Source of the DNA: Andalucia godoyi
Taxonomy: Eukaryota; Discoba; Jakobea; Jakobida; Andaluciidae
NCBI GenBank assembly: GCA_009859145.1
Contig: VRVR01000008.1
Coordinates: 359,957-423,956 of the forward strand
Length of the DNA stretch: 64,000 nt
Direction of reading: 5' to 3'
Part shown: one piece after another, positions 30,397 to 40,024 of the stretch
Layout: every line of letters starts with the position of its first letter
Numbering within the stretch: the first letter of the stretch is position 1
Position numbers and translations under genes: made by a program
Notes under the pieces: model-generated
Told to the model about the DNA's origin: nothing
Databases searched by the model: none
Seen by the model: the letters and a program-made list of their open reading frames with translations, nothing else

Positions 30397-33300
30397 ATGT
30401 CGATGCTTTCGAAAGTCTTGGAGATTGCAGATCGTCTGATTGAGAATTCTTCTTCGTCTGCAGCGTCACAGGAAGCGAGTTCTCCGAAGCAGGTTATCAA
30501 TGCGGCATGTGAATACTTGGATGCCCTCCGTGTGATTCGATGCCAGCTCACTGTCGTTCGGGATGCTTCTGCCCGTCGCGCATTGTATGAAAAGAGTCTC
30601 AAAGTCCGAGAAAAGTTCGCAATGTCGTTGCAAGCGTCCGTGTATGTTGCAGACTGCGTGGGGTTGACGCATGCGATTTGTGAGTTCGAGTTTGCACCGT
30701 CGTTCATCACAACCTTGAACACCGAGTTCACAACGTGGGTTGCGACCAGGCTTCCAAATGTCAAGCCAAGTGACAGCCTGCAGAATGTTACTAGCCTGTT
30801 TCAGTGCGTCACTGCAATCGCGAAAGAGAATGCAAGCTTCTTTGTGCCGTACGTCGACCCGTGGTTCATGAACTGCCTACGCGCAGTTAAGAAGTGCACG
30901 GACGATTTCAAAGTCGCCGTGTTTCATTTCCTGTCTACCATCTTGAAGCTGTACGATAGACTGCCGGTGACCGAGGCTTGCCGAGACGAGCTGAGTCGGT
31001 CTGTTTTGAAATGCATTGCCGAGAAGGAAATTCGCGTGTCGCAGAGCTGCGCCAAGTGTTTATACGTCACGTCGCTGCCCGACCTTACCGTTGCCTTTGA
31101 AGCAATTGACCGATCTGTCGACTTTTATTCCATTAGCTTGCACGATGTGGGCTCGTCGATGTCAAAGGCTATTGAATCAGTTGTGTTTCAATCTGAAGAC
31201 CGCTCTCACGAGCCGCGAAACAGCCTGTCCTCCATGTTTTCTCTTGTGAAGCACCGAAAGCGCAGTGCTTCCATTGTGTTTGATGCTTCACTGCTGACCA
31301 AAATCCCGTCAAAGCTCGTTCCATACGTTGTTCCTTGCTTTTCCGAGGCGATTTGGACACAGTTCTTCCCGGTGCTTGTCCAGTTCGTTTCCTCTCTCGA
31401 CTTGGAGCCTCAGAAGAAGATCTGGTCGCAGTGCACTCCATCCGTACTGAACTTTGTCTCCAATCGCATCATCGAGTCCTTTGTGCTGATTTCCGGTGAG
31501 ACAACAGCGGACGTTTGTGAAAAATTTGACAAACAATCCATTGACGAGAAATGCTGCATGCTGAGGTTCATGTTGCTGCAGCCCTCCTTGTTTCAGGAAA
31601 GCCTTGCACCGCAGAAGTGGTTCGAGATCTGGTCCCACGTATTCTCCTCGGATGACGAAATTCTGCGCACCCTCGCTGCGCTGTGCTGCTCCAAGTTTGG
31701 CGATGTGTTCACGATCGTGAACAACTGCATCTCCTCGTCCGTTGTCATTTGCTCGGATCTCGCGTCAGGCGCTATCGACAGGAGGAATCTTCTGTTGCAA
31801 CTGCACGGATTTGGTCTCGCAATCTCGTTTCTGTTTCCTGCGTTTGTGGACTCTCCTTCACTTGTCGTCAAAGTCGAATCGCTGACGAGCAAACTGTTGG
31901 ATATCTGCGCAGACCCATCGGTCGAAACTGGCGTTTGCCTTCAAATTCTTTTTTTGATCCTTTCGTCTGCATGGTCGGTGTGCAAGAGCATGCTGCCATC
32001 TCTTGTGGATTCGTTTCTACTTCCCACTGTGTACCGATCATGCGTGCGTGTTTCAGATTTTCTGACCCCAGAATTATCCTCTGATCCCAAACCGGATGCA
32101 AAGACCGAATCCAAAGCGCTGTCTATTCCGTCCATGCTGCGGTGCTTTGCTGCTTATTGTCGGTTCTTGCGAAATTATCGAACGAATCCTGTTTTTGTGG
32201 ACATGGATTTCTGGTTCGCCCAGGAACGAAATTTCCTTGCTCTACAGCAATCTACTGGATCGCGACGACCGTTCATGAATGCATCCGTGGATATCATGCT
32301 CGCTGAGATTTTTCTGCTATGCGCTGGAAAGAATATGAAGTACATTCAGCCTGTTTTGCAGCATGCTTCCACAGTTTGCAAGGTTCGAGACTCCCAGCCT
32401 GTCCAGCAGAAGAAGACCGGCCAAGATGTTTCGCGGGTCTATTCGTTCTTCTTTCATGATAGCCAGGACCCCTATGGTAGTCTTTCTCTGGATCGATTGA
32501 TGGAGGGGGCCGGCTCACTCATGATTGGGGCCCACATTGCTCGTTTGTTGGATGCCAAGAACGTGTCTGAAACTCTGAGCAAGACATCTTTTTTGAGTAA
32601 TCGCGCTTTGTTGTCCATGTTGTCCAATGTCGCGATGCTTGCTGGACGTTCCATCCCATGCAAGGACACTCTGTTTTCGTTGGGTATGAACGCCATGAAG
32701 AGCGCGGTCTTTGATCTTCCGTCTGCTGACATGCCTTTGCTGAAAAAGTTCGTCGTTGAATTTGCCGGTGTGTTTGGCGATGCTTTTTCGACCAGCTTTC
32801 TCCAGGTTGGCTTCGATTTGTATGAGTCGTATTCTGCGCGGAACGAACTGAACTCGTTGCTCAAGATCCAAAGATTCCTTTTGCTTGTGGAGCCTATGAT
32901 TGTCGGGCTTCATGACAGCGGCCACAGCGTGTCCAGCTGGCTGGTCGCCGTGGTCTCCTTCTGCTCCACCATTATCAGTCCTTCGTCGCAAACACTGTCC
33001 GTTCTCTGTTTTGAAATGCTTGCTAGCTTGTTTGCGAAATTTTCCAACAGAACCGTCGATTTTGCGGAAACGTTGTTTTCTGTCTCTGTATCAAACATGG
33101 TTTCACGGTCCCCCGACGTTTCGCAGATCATCATCGAAGCAGATAATTCGAAAGCTGCTGCTTTTCCATTCCGGTCGTTGTCTTGCCTTTCTTACTGCGA
33201 GCTCGTTAGTACCTTCCATCTGCTGCCCGTCCTGATGAAGACCGCAGTCATGAGCGACATGGGAGTGTTCCTTGCGTGCTTCCTGCTGGATGGCAGATCC

Positions 33301-35253
33301 ACCTCGTGGGGCACGGAGGTCCAGCCAGTTGCGAAGCGCAAATCCGAAGGTTGGATGCGAGTCCAAACTCAGTTCTTGAGCAGTCTCTCCTTGTATAAAA
33401 AAGAAGTTTTGGTCGCATGGTTCTTGTCTGCTGCGGCTCCTGGCACACCTACTCTGGACACCTTGCTGTCTTGGCTGAGCTTGAACCGCAGCCTTCCTGT
33501 TGATGGGCTGCTGCCGTGCGTCAAGGAGCTGGTGCAGCACTTCAGCATTTCGTTCTCCGAATTGGTCGTGTTTACGGGGAATTTCTGCCTTCGCTCATCG
33601 TCCAAGATATCTGCTCTACCGGAGGCTTCCACACTGGAACATGTTCCGCAGAAGAAAGACTATGATCCAGACGACGAGAACGAGGCAGGAAACGAAGACG
33701 AAGAAGGGCAGCCCAAGGCGAAGGAAGCAGACTCGAAGGAAGCGGCTGACGTTCCGGAACTCGAATTCTCTGCGACATCTCAAATCTCTGTTCTTCGCAC
33801 GGTGGTAGACATGGTTGCGGGGGGCTGTGCAATGACTCCGCTGGACCAGGAACGACTTGCGGATATTCTCTGTCGTGTCTGTGCCGTTCAAGGAGTGTCG
33901 GATCTGTCGATTCATGCAGTCCGCTGCCTCGGTCACATTTTCAAGTCCATATCGCTTTCCATCTTGAAGCCGTTTGATGAGCTGTATTTTTCCCAGTTTC
34001 GCCTTCAGTTTACCCCTATGTTTCGGTTCTTTGACTCGTCGTGTGATCCACGGCTGTTCGACTCCTTCTGTGCCGTGCTGATCAATCTTGCAGAAAGCAG
34101 TCAACTTCTACCCCATCGGGAATGCTCCAAACTGTGGACCAGCTTGAGCGATGTCTTCGAGCGAATTCTCGACGGCGCATCCGGACTCGTGAAGTTTGGC
34201 ATTGACGTGGATGGGCATGCAATGTCCAAAGTGGCCCAGACTCTTGATGCGTTCCTTGCACTCCCGCCCTCTGCCATCAGCAATGACAGTCTGGAGCGTT
34301 TGTCCGGGGTTTGCAAGCGTGTTGTTTTGCTAGATGGTGAAATGTTTTCTGCTGCCAACGTGGAGACGGTCTCCGAGGATATCCTGAAGAATCTTCGCAC
34401 GAAAGCCGTGGGTTGTGTATGTCGCCTCTGTCATCCATCCTCGTTTCCTGTTCTTAGTGAGCTGTGTAATGTTATTTTGGCCGAGGATCTCTGGAGTTCC
34501 GAGTACGCTCGGTACATTGATGCTGCTTGGCCTCCGCAGCTGATGGCTCTTTTTTGCAGGAAGACGTATGCGAGTGCCAGCGAGTGCCGCCAGATGATTG
34601 GATTTCCGCGCCTGTCCGCCGGTGAGAATGCGAGACTCCTCATCTCCATCCTTTTCATGTACAATGTGCTCGAGAAAGCCCAGAAAGATCATCCGGGCGT
34701 CCTTGCTGATGTGCGGCGTTTTGCCGCGATCCAATCCGTTCGCGGAGATGCTCGGTCTGCCAGCGACTTGACATCGTCGGACATCCTGGCATTCATTCCC
34801 GATTCAACGTTTCCAGCGCAGCTTTTGCCGCACATTTCCTTTCCGGAGTCGTGCGTTGCGTATCAACTTTGCAAACCTTCGCTTCCGCTGAGCGATGTGT
34901 TTGGACTTGTTGGATCCTATTTGAAGGCAGGCGACGTTGCGTCTGTTAAGTACCTTTTGCAAGATTTGAGCGATTCGCTTGATGTCCACGCTGCAGATAC
35001 CTTGATTCAATATTCTGCAATGGTTCTGCTTGCGTGCGCAGCGGACTCTGTGGCACGCGTCACCGTTGGAGTTCATGTTTTCCGCTTACTGTCTGTTCTT
35101 GGTTCTCGAGAGCCACAAAAGGTGTTGTCCGTCTTTGTGCGCATGAAATCACTCTTTCCGCAAGATTTTATCGGCATTGTTCGTCAGCTGGAACCAGAGT
35201 ACATTGCGCGACTAAGCTCTCTCGAGTCCCGCAAGGACAATAACAGCACCTAA
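30397..35253 (+). CDS. 1618-residue alpha-solenoid-like protein, unrecognised
   Basis: A single uninterrupted frame from ATG 30397 encodes a Leu/Ser/Phe/Val-rich, largely helical protein without low complexity. The exception is one acidic linker at about residues 1085-1115 (DYDPDDENEAGNEDEEGQPK...). Helix-pair periodicity over most of the length suggests HEAT/ARM-type solenoid. There is no TM segment or signal peptide. I do not recognise the family; large HEAT proteins such as HEATR5-type trafficking factors are one possibility, weakly held. It ends 120 bp from the convergent two-TM gene. Confidence 0.85.
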   Translation: MSMLSKVLEIADRLIENSSSSAASQEASSPKQVINAACEYLDALRVIRCQLTVVRDASARRALYEKSLKVREKFAMSLQASVYVADCVGLTHAICEFEFAPSFITTLNTEFTTWVATRLPNVKPSDSLQNVTSLFQCVTAIAKENASFFVPYVDPWFMNCLRAVKKCTDDFKVAVFHFLSTILKLYDRLPVTEACRDELSRSVLKCIAEKEIRVSQSCAKCLYVTSLPDLTVAFEAIDRSVDFYSISLHDVGSSMSKAIESVVFQSEDRSHEPRNSLSSMFSLVKHRKRSASIVFDASLLTKIPSKLVPYVVPCFSEAIWTQFFPVLVQFVSSLDLEPQKKIWSQCTPSVLNFVSNRIIESFVLISGETTADVCEKFDKQSIDEKCCMLRFMLLQPSLFQESLAPQKWFEIWSHVFSSDDEILRTLAALCCSKFGDVFTIVNNCISSSVVICSDLASGAIDRRNLLLQLHGFGLAISFLFPAFVDSPSLVVKVESLTSKLLDICADPSVETGVCLQILFLILSSAWSVCKSMLPSLVDSFLLPTVYRSCVRVSDFLTPELSSDPKPDAKTESKALSIPSMLRCFAAYCRFLRNYRTNPVFVDMDFWFAQERNFLALQQSTGSRRPFMNASVDIMLAEIFLLCAGKNMKYIQPVLQHASTVCKVRDSQPVQQKKTGQDVSRVYSFFFHDSQDPYGSLSLDRLMEGAGSLMIGAHIARLLDAKNVSETLSKTSFLSNRALLSMLSNVAMLAGRSIPCKDTLFSLGMNAMKSAVFDLPSADMPLLKKFVVEFAGVFGDAFSTSFLQVGFDLYESYSARNELNSLLKIQRFLLLVEPMIVGLHDSGHSVSSWLVAVVSFCSTIISPSSQTLSVLCFEMLASLFAKFSNRTVDFAETLFSVSVSNMVSRSPDVSQIIIEADNSKAAAFPFRSLSCLSYCELVSTFHLLPVLMKTAVMSDMGVFLACFLLDGRSTSWGTEVQPVAKRKSEGWMRVQTQFLSSLSLYKKEVLVAWFLSAAAPGTPTLDTLLSWLSLNRSLPVDGLLPCVKELVQHFSISFSELVVFTGNFCLRSSSKISALPEASTLEHVPQKKDYDPDDENEAGNEDEEGQPKAKEADSKEAADVPELEFSATSQISVLRTVVDMVAGGCAMTPLDQERLADILCRVCAVQGVSDLSIHAVRCLGHIFKSISLSILKPFDELYFSQFRLQFTPMFRFFDSSCDPRLFDSFCAVLINLAESSQLLPHRECSKLWTSLSDVFERILDGASGLVKFGIDVDGHAMSKVAQTLDAFLALPPSAISNDSLERLSGVCKRVVLLDGEMFSAANVETVSEDILKNLRTKAVGCVCRLCHPSSFPVLSELCNVILAEDLWSSEYARYIDAAWPPQLMALFCRKTYASASECRQMIGFPRLSAGENARLLISILFMYNVLEKAQKDHPGVLADVRRFAAIQSVRGDARSASDLTSSDILAFIPDSTFPAQLLPHISFPESCVAYQLCKPSLPLSDVFGLVGSYLKAGDVASVKYLLQDLSDSLDVHAADTLIQYSAMVLLACAADSVARVTVGVHVFRLLSVLGSREPQKVLSVFVRMKSLFPQDFIGIVRQLEPEYIARLSSLESRKDNNST

Positions 35254-35373
35254 CGTCCTGTCATCTCTGCACTGCCCCATGTTTTTTTTCAACTGATGTT
35301 GCTGTTGCTGTTGCTGTTGTTCTTGTTTTAAAGAAATATACTTCTTTTTTTATGCATTGCGTTGTTCGTTTTC

Positions 35374-35877
35374 TCATTCTGCACCGGCATGCCGATCCTG
35401 GACTTGCGATTGCTCGGCTTTCAGCCTTCTTTGTTCTTCAATGTACTTGGGGTCGTAGTCCTGCAAGACAATATGGGCTTCTTGACCCAGCACGGAATTT
35501 TCAAACTTGGCCAGTTCGGCCAGTGCATGCCTGGCAGAATACACAAAAGGCAGGTATGCGCCCGCAAATGTAATACCCGTGCCAACCATGAATGCCTGGA
35601 ACCCAGACATGTTTGACCGCACCGCCGCCACCTTTCGCGTAACCACAAACGAAAAGATGCCTGCAAAACACGCACCGCCCAGCGATCGTAGTGCACCCAG
35701 CTTGAGTTCGCGATTTACAACCGCTTGTTCCTCAGACGTCAGCTTGTAGCCAAGCAACCTCTGCCTCGAGTCCGAGTAATTCCGAGACTTTGATATTTCA
35801 ACCCGCGTTGGCGCATCCGCTCTTGGCTTTTCTTCAGGCCTGGCCTCGACTTGCTGCACCACCTGCTCCTTTTGCAT
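35374..35877 (-). CDS. Small two-TM membrane protein, unknown
   Basis: The 167-residue product starts at ATG 35877 (MQKEQVVQQVEARPEEKP). A charged N-terminal 60 residues is followed by two hydrophobic segments (about 63-85, LGALRSLGGACFAGIFSFVV; and 95-117, FQAFMVGTGITFAGAYLPFV). A charged helical tail (DYDPKYIEEQRRLKAEQSQ) ends it. The hairpin with both ends on one side is typical of small mitochondrial or ER proteins, but no family is recognised. The frame continues upstream of the chosen ATG through a poly-T/Lys stretch unlikely to be coding. Confidence 0.7.
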   Translation of the reverse strand: MQKEQVVQQVEARPEEKPRADAPTRVEISKSRNYSDSRQRLLGYKLTSEEQAVVNRELKLGALRSLGGACFAGIFSFVVTRKVAAVRSNMSGFQAFMVGTGITFAGAYLPFVYSARHALAELAKFENSVLGQEAHIVLQDYDPKYIEEQRRLKAEQSQVQDRHAGAE

Positions 35878-36370
35878 ATCAGCGTGCCTCACAAAGCAAC
35901 GGGGGCTGGAGCGATCGGGATTTTTTTTTTTTAACAGCCCCGTTTTCCGTTGAAAGAAACAGGAATTGGAAACACTCAAAAGGACGAATGGACAGTCCTC
36001 ACCGGAGAATGACAGCCTCTGACAGCATCTGAAGTGATGCTAGACCCTTGAGCATCCCGCGCATTTCCAAGGGGCTTTGCCGCCAGATCTTTCTGAATTT
36101 CGTATGCTTTTCAGTACTTGCATCACCCATCTAATATCGAATATCCATCCACCACGAAATTCGCTATCATATCGTTCGGTTTTGTGTTTTTTTAAAATAT
36201 TTATTGTGTGCTTATTATTTTTCGCATCATTTTCCCCTTTCTTTCTTTTTCACACGATAATTGTACGCTCTGTGTTCTCTGTTCAAAGAACAAAAAAAGA
36301 AAAAAAGAAAAGATAAAGACGGTGTTTGTGTGTTTGTGGACTAGTAGCGAATACAGAAAAGAGGAAGAAG
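35878..36370. promoter_or_regulatory. Divergent promoter region upstream of CDC6-like gene
   Basis: This 493-bp gap between outward-facing starts is AT-rich around 36170-36240 and has a purine run (AAAAAAAGAAAAAAAG) just before the plus ATG. GACAGCATCTGA-like direct repeats occur near 36010-36030. No gene is seen. Confidence 0.35.
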
Positions 36371-37885
36371 ATGTCTCGAAAGCGTGCTTCGTTTGACACG
36401 ACGTCGTGTTTTTCTTCGTTTCAAACCATTACGAATGCATTTCGATCTACGAAGCGAGGGAGGCTTGGGTCTGCATCGTCTCTGGCTTCTGAGAAGATGT
36501 GCACTGTGATCCCCGACTCCAACTCGGTATCGTCCGATCTCACCGACTATTGTGGACAGTCTCCTTTGACATCATCCACAAATACCTCTTTTTCCTTTCC
36601 GGCTGCTGCGGCTCCTTCTTGTTCGTCGTCGCCGGTGAAAAGGCTGCTGCAGGAAGTTGGGATGCGAAAGGATCCGTCTGTGCTGATTGGTCGCGAATCG
36701 GAAATGCGCGACATCCAGAGCTTTCTGGACAATGAGAAGTCGAGGTTCTTGTATGTGTGTGGAAGGCCTGGAGCCGGCAAGTCTGCATGTGCAAAGCTTG
36801 TGATCAAGGATTTTTCGAAAGCGGTGTTTTTGAATTGCATGTCTCTTGGAACTGTTGCTTTGCTGAAGCGGACGCTCGAAAATGAACACTCGATTGTCGT
36901 TTCCCGCTGCAATCCACGGCGATCGAAGCAGCGCCCCTGGAGCTCTTTTGGAGTAGGCGAGGGCGCCGCAGCAGCAGACCAAGAGGACTATTCCGACATC
37001 GATAGCGATGCGGAAGCGGAGGAGGAAGGTTCAGGACCACGATGCTCGCAGAGTGCAAAGAAAGGGTTCCGGATTGTAGTGCTGGACGAGATTGACGACT
37101 TGATTCGCAAAGACCGGGCGAGAATGCACGAGTGGATTGCGGATGTATACAACATGCACGGATCGCTTGTGAAGTTTATTGGAATCTCGAATTCGGTTGA
37201 TCTCGTCGAGCGGTTTCTTCCGAACCTTGTGCAATCCCACGTGATTCACCGAATTGTGTTTGACCCGTACTCTGCTGACAAGATCCAGCGCATTGTGTCG
37301 AGCTCGTATCTTGCCGAGCATCCGGGGGCGATTGCTCCCGAGGCACTCGAGCTGCTGGCGCGTCGAGTCATGAACTCGTCTGGAGATTTCCGCAAAGTGC
37401 TTGACATTCTCGTCCAGTCGTGCAAGCTTGCGCTGTCCGAGGATCCTGACACCCGCTCCGTGACGCTGCCTTCGATGCGAAAAGCGCTCTCCACGGTTCT
37501 TGCTTCCAGCACGCTCTCCACCATCCAGAAACTGACGCTCTTCCAAAAAATGCTTCTTGCGACCATCATCCGTCGAGTCACTCGGCTTTCGTCGACAAGA
37601 AACCATCTTCCCAACCCACATCTGCAGCAGCAGCCGTTGCTGCTCAGTTCGGCAGGATGGGTACCAACGGAAGCGGTGCGTGTGGAATACATGATGCACA
37701 TGGAAGAGCAGTCCGTGGGTGGTTTCTGCCGCAAGGAGTTCGGCGATGCACTCATGGCGCTCGAAGACCACTGTGTTGTGCAGGTAGCTCGAGACAGGGA
37801 CTCGATATGTGTAACATGCGACATTCAGGACGTCCGAGCCGCCCTTCAGGATCATGCTCTCGCAAGACAACTTCTTGAAGCATGA
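36371..37885 (+). CDS. CDC6/ORC1-family replication initiation ATPase
   Basis: From ATG 36371 the product is 504 residues. A basic Ser/Thr-rich N-terminus (MSRKRASF...) precedes the AAA+ core. The core opens with IGRESEMRDIQSFL, Walker A GRPGAGKSA (about 131-139), Walker B VVLDEIDDLI (about 234-243), sensor 1 GISNSVDL, and sensor 2 near SGDFRKVLDIL. A winged-helix domain follows (LTLFQKMLLATIIRR...). This is the Cdc6/Orc1 family, which loads the MCM helicase at origins. No BAH domain is present, which favours Cdc6 over Orc1. An acidic insert (DYSDIDSDAEAEEEG) lies between Walker A and B. CDC6 and ORC1 cannot be fully separated without comparison. Confidence 0.88.
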   Translation: MSRKRASFDTTSCFSSFQTITNAFRSTKRGRLGSASSLASEKMCTVIPDSNSVSSDLTDYCGQSPLTSSTNTSFSFPAAAAPSCSSSPVKRLLQEVGMRKDPSVLIGRESEMRDIQSFLDNEKSRFLYVCGRPGAGKSACAKLVIKDFSKAVFLNCMSLGTVALLKRTLENEHSIVVSRCNPRRSKQRPWSSFGVGEGAAAADQEDYSDIDSDAEAEEEGSGPRCSQSAKKGFRIVVLDEIDDLIRKDRARMHEWIADVYNMHGSLVKFIGISNSVDLVERFLPNLVQSHVIHRIVFDPYSADKIQRIVSSSYLAEHPGAIAPEALELLARRVMNSSGDFRKVLDILVQSCKLALSEDPDTRSVTLPSMRKALSTVLASSTLSTIQKLTLFQKMLLATIIRRVTRLSSTRNHLPNPHLQQQPLLLSSAGWVPTEAVRVEYMMHMEEQSVGGFCRKEFGDALMALEDHCVVQVARDRDSICVTCDIQDVRAALQDHALARQLLEA

Positions 37886-38282
37886 CGTCAGAAGAGGGTA
37901 GCTCCAAATGACGAAATTCCCCCCTGCACGCCCTCGTCCGTTGCGAGAATTGCACTGTACATTCTGTTGTATTTGTTTCCTCTCTCTTCTGTATAAATCG
38001 TAGAAGCTGGATTCTCTTCAGCCCAACAGGCAAGCCAAGCCAAAAATAATAATAAAAATAATAAAAAATCATTTTAAAAAATGAAGACACTACTGAATTA
38101 AAAGGCAACAACAAGAATGGTTTACGTGGTTCACTTCGCAAGAAAGAATACGAGGAAAAAGAGCACACATCATGGATGATTCGCGTGCATTCTTCCACAT
38201 CAAAAAGACAAGGCAAATCTGAAAACAATCTTGGGGATCTACGAAAGAAGGAAAGAGACATCGAATGACCGGGTGTGAGGGA
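37886..38282. other. Convergent intergenic region, no gene
   Basis: This is the 3' flank of two convergent genes, with an AATAATAAAAATAATAAAA run at 38046-38066. Short frames on both strands look non-coding. Confidence 0.4.
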
Positions 38283-38655
38283 TTACGCAGTGGCCTTGAT
38301 CTTCTTCTCTTGGATGTACCACTTCTTGATTTGCTTCATGTCTATACATTCATTCGGGAAAGAAAACAACAACAACAACAACAACAAATAAAATAATAAA
38401 AACTCGTAAATGGGGGACGAGTCAATGCATGGTTGTGTGGAAAAAACGTACAGTATACAGAATTAGAAATTGTCAATTGTCCAAACACACTCATGAATGA
38501 TGGTGGAAGAAGAAAAAGGAATGAAAAGAGAGAGAGAAAAAAAGAAACGTACCGCCCCAATGATGCATTTTCCAGGCAATGCCAGAGAGAACTCCCAAAC
38601 TGATTGCAACGCCGATTTCGCGGATAACAAGCTTTTCTGCTGCTCCGTATGCCAT
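38283..38655 (-). CDS. Cytochrome c oxidase subunit 5C-like, two exons
   Basis: Exon 1 (38655-38553) begins ACCATGG and encodes MAYGAAEKLVIREIGVAISL, then GVLSGIAWKMHHWG. Exon 2 (38341-38283) adds the tail MKQIKKWYIQEKKIKATA. They join through a split Asp codon across a 211-nt intron with donor GTACGT and acceptor TATAG. The 53-residue product has one TM and the WKMHHW motif with a following basic tail, as in plant-type COX5C and related small complex IV subunits of the mitochondrial inner membrane. Neither exon alone makes a plausible protein, so the intron is well supported. The family name is less certain than the gene structure. Confidence 0.8.
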
Positions 38656-39148
38656 GGTGAGATTTTTTAATATATATAATAATAATAAAAAGTAACAGAA
38701 AGCGAGAGCGCGTGAGGGATTCAGAACAAAAGACAAAAAACAGAGAGAATTAAAACGAAAGAAAAAGGAAAAAGACTCGAGAGGAATGCGAGCCGTCGAT
38801 CGGAGTTTGAGTTTGAAAGGGAAAAATAGACGCGAGAAGGAGCTACACACACAGAAAGTGTACGTTCGTGTGTGCATTTTTGCAATTTTCAAAAAAGAAA
38901 AAATAGAATTGAAAAACAACACTTGAGTGCACTTGAGCTGCCTGTTTTTCCCAGAGGCAACAGCCGTAGTGAACGTCGATTAGTTTAACGGTCTGTTTTG
39001 GACGACAGCTCTTGCTTGCTGTTGTTTTAAGCATTTCATCATCATTCTGTTATTCTATTTGTTATTTTGATTTAACTTATTTTGGTATCTTCTTCTCATA
39101 TTCACGGGCAGAAAACAAAACAAAACAAAAACAAAACAGAACAAAAAA
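38656..39148. promoter_or_regulatory. Divergent promoter region
   Basis: This 493-bp gap lies between the outward-facing COX5C-like and coiled-coil genes. It is AT-rich, with an AATATATATAATAATAATAA tract at 38670-38690 and AAAACAAAAC repeats just before the plus ATG. No gene is seen. Confidence 0.4.
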
Positions 39149-39739
39149 ATGTCTACGAGTGTGCGGTCTTCGAGGCCACTTTCCGCAACAACTTCAGCCA
39201 CTGGAGCGTCTGGCGCGCCAAGGATCGGGGTTCCGAAACCGGTTTCGTCGTCCGTGCTGCAACCAGTTCAGACGCTGTCGTACCAGGAATTAAAGAAGCG
39301 AGATGAGAAGCTCCGCGAGACAGTTGATTCGCTCACTTGCGAACTTTCTGCGCTGAAGAGCAGCCATGATCAGCTCAAGACGGAGGCCCAGGTGGAAAAG
39401 AAGAATATTGAAATCCGAATGCAAAATCTGGAACGCGAGCTTTTGGAAGCGCAGGAGCAGCTGATTGAGACTTCGCAGAAGGCTGTTGATCTTGAGGAGC
39501 GAATGCAGTCGTCGTATGAAAAGATGATGCTGAATGGAATCAATCCTTCGTCATGCACATACTTCCCGCAGGATGCGTTGGATGCGTCGCACATGAGCAT
39601 TGTCGAGGAAAAGGAGGCACTTGAGCATCAGCTGAGCGCCTTGGAAGAACGAGTTCGTCTGCGCCGTGAACGCGCGTCCGATCTGCTCAGTGGAGCACAG
39701 CGCATGGTGCACACGCTCGATTCCAGAATTCTCATTTAA
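39149..39739 (+). CDS. Small coiled-coil protein, unknown
   Basis: The 196-residue product has a Ser/Thr/Ala-rich N-terminus (1-45), a long coiled coil (about 48-128), a short non-helical break containing NGINPSSCTYFPQDALDASH (about 131-150), then a second helix to the end. The break is distinctive and would be the best search seed. No family is recognised. It is convergent with NEDD1 and divergent from the COX5C-like gene. Confidence 0.8.
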   Translation: MSTSVRSSRPLSATTSATGASGAPRIGVPKPVSSSVLQPVQTLSYQELKKRDEKLRETVDSLTCELSALKSSHDQLKTEAQVEKKNIEIRMQNLERELLEAQEQLIETSQKAVDLEERMQSSYEKMMLNGINPSSCTYFPQDALDASHMSIVEEKEALEHQLSALEERVRLRRERASDLLSGAQRMVHTLDSRILI

Positions 39740-40024
39740 ATTGGTTTTTTATACTTGTCGCCTACAGGGTGCACTGATCATGATGCACAGCGATCGCTGA
39801 TGAAGCATCATATAACTCAATGTTGCAACCCGGATTGCGCTGCAGCACCGGGAAGGCGACAGAACTGGTGCGAATTGCTCCTTCAACGGTATTCTTCAGG
39901 ACCTAAAGCAATTCATAAAAGAACAACGCTGTACAGATTTACCTTCTTTCCCAATCTCCTGCGCACTGAAACAAAATGCAGTGAGCGAACTTCTTGGTTG
40001 CATCCAAGCTATGTGTTTGCATGA
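39740..40024. other. Convergent gap downstream of the coiled-coil gene
   Basis: This 285-bp gap has no convincing gene. GTTGCAACCCGG near 39823 recurs at 63391 near the right edge; the match is too short to call a repeat family. Confidence 0.35.

Noticed and set aside
39823-39834. GTTGCAACCCGG also at 63391
   Set aside because: Only about a dozen bases match, with unrelated flanks; insufficient for a repeat or spliced-leader claim.
39755-40024. 89-codon frame downstream of the small coiled-coil gene
   Set aside because: It starts with TTG, lies in a 3' flank and resembles nothing known.
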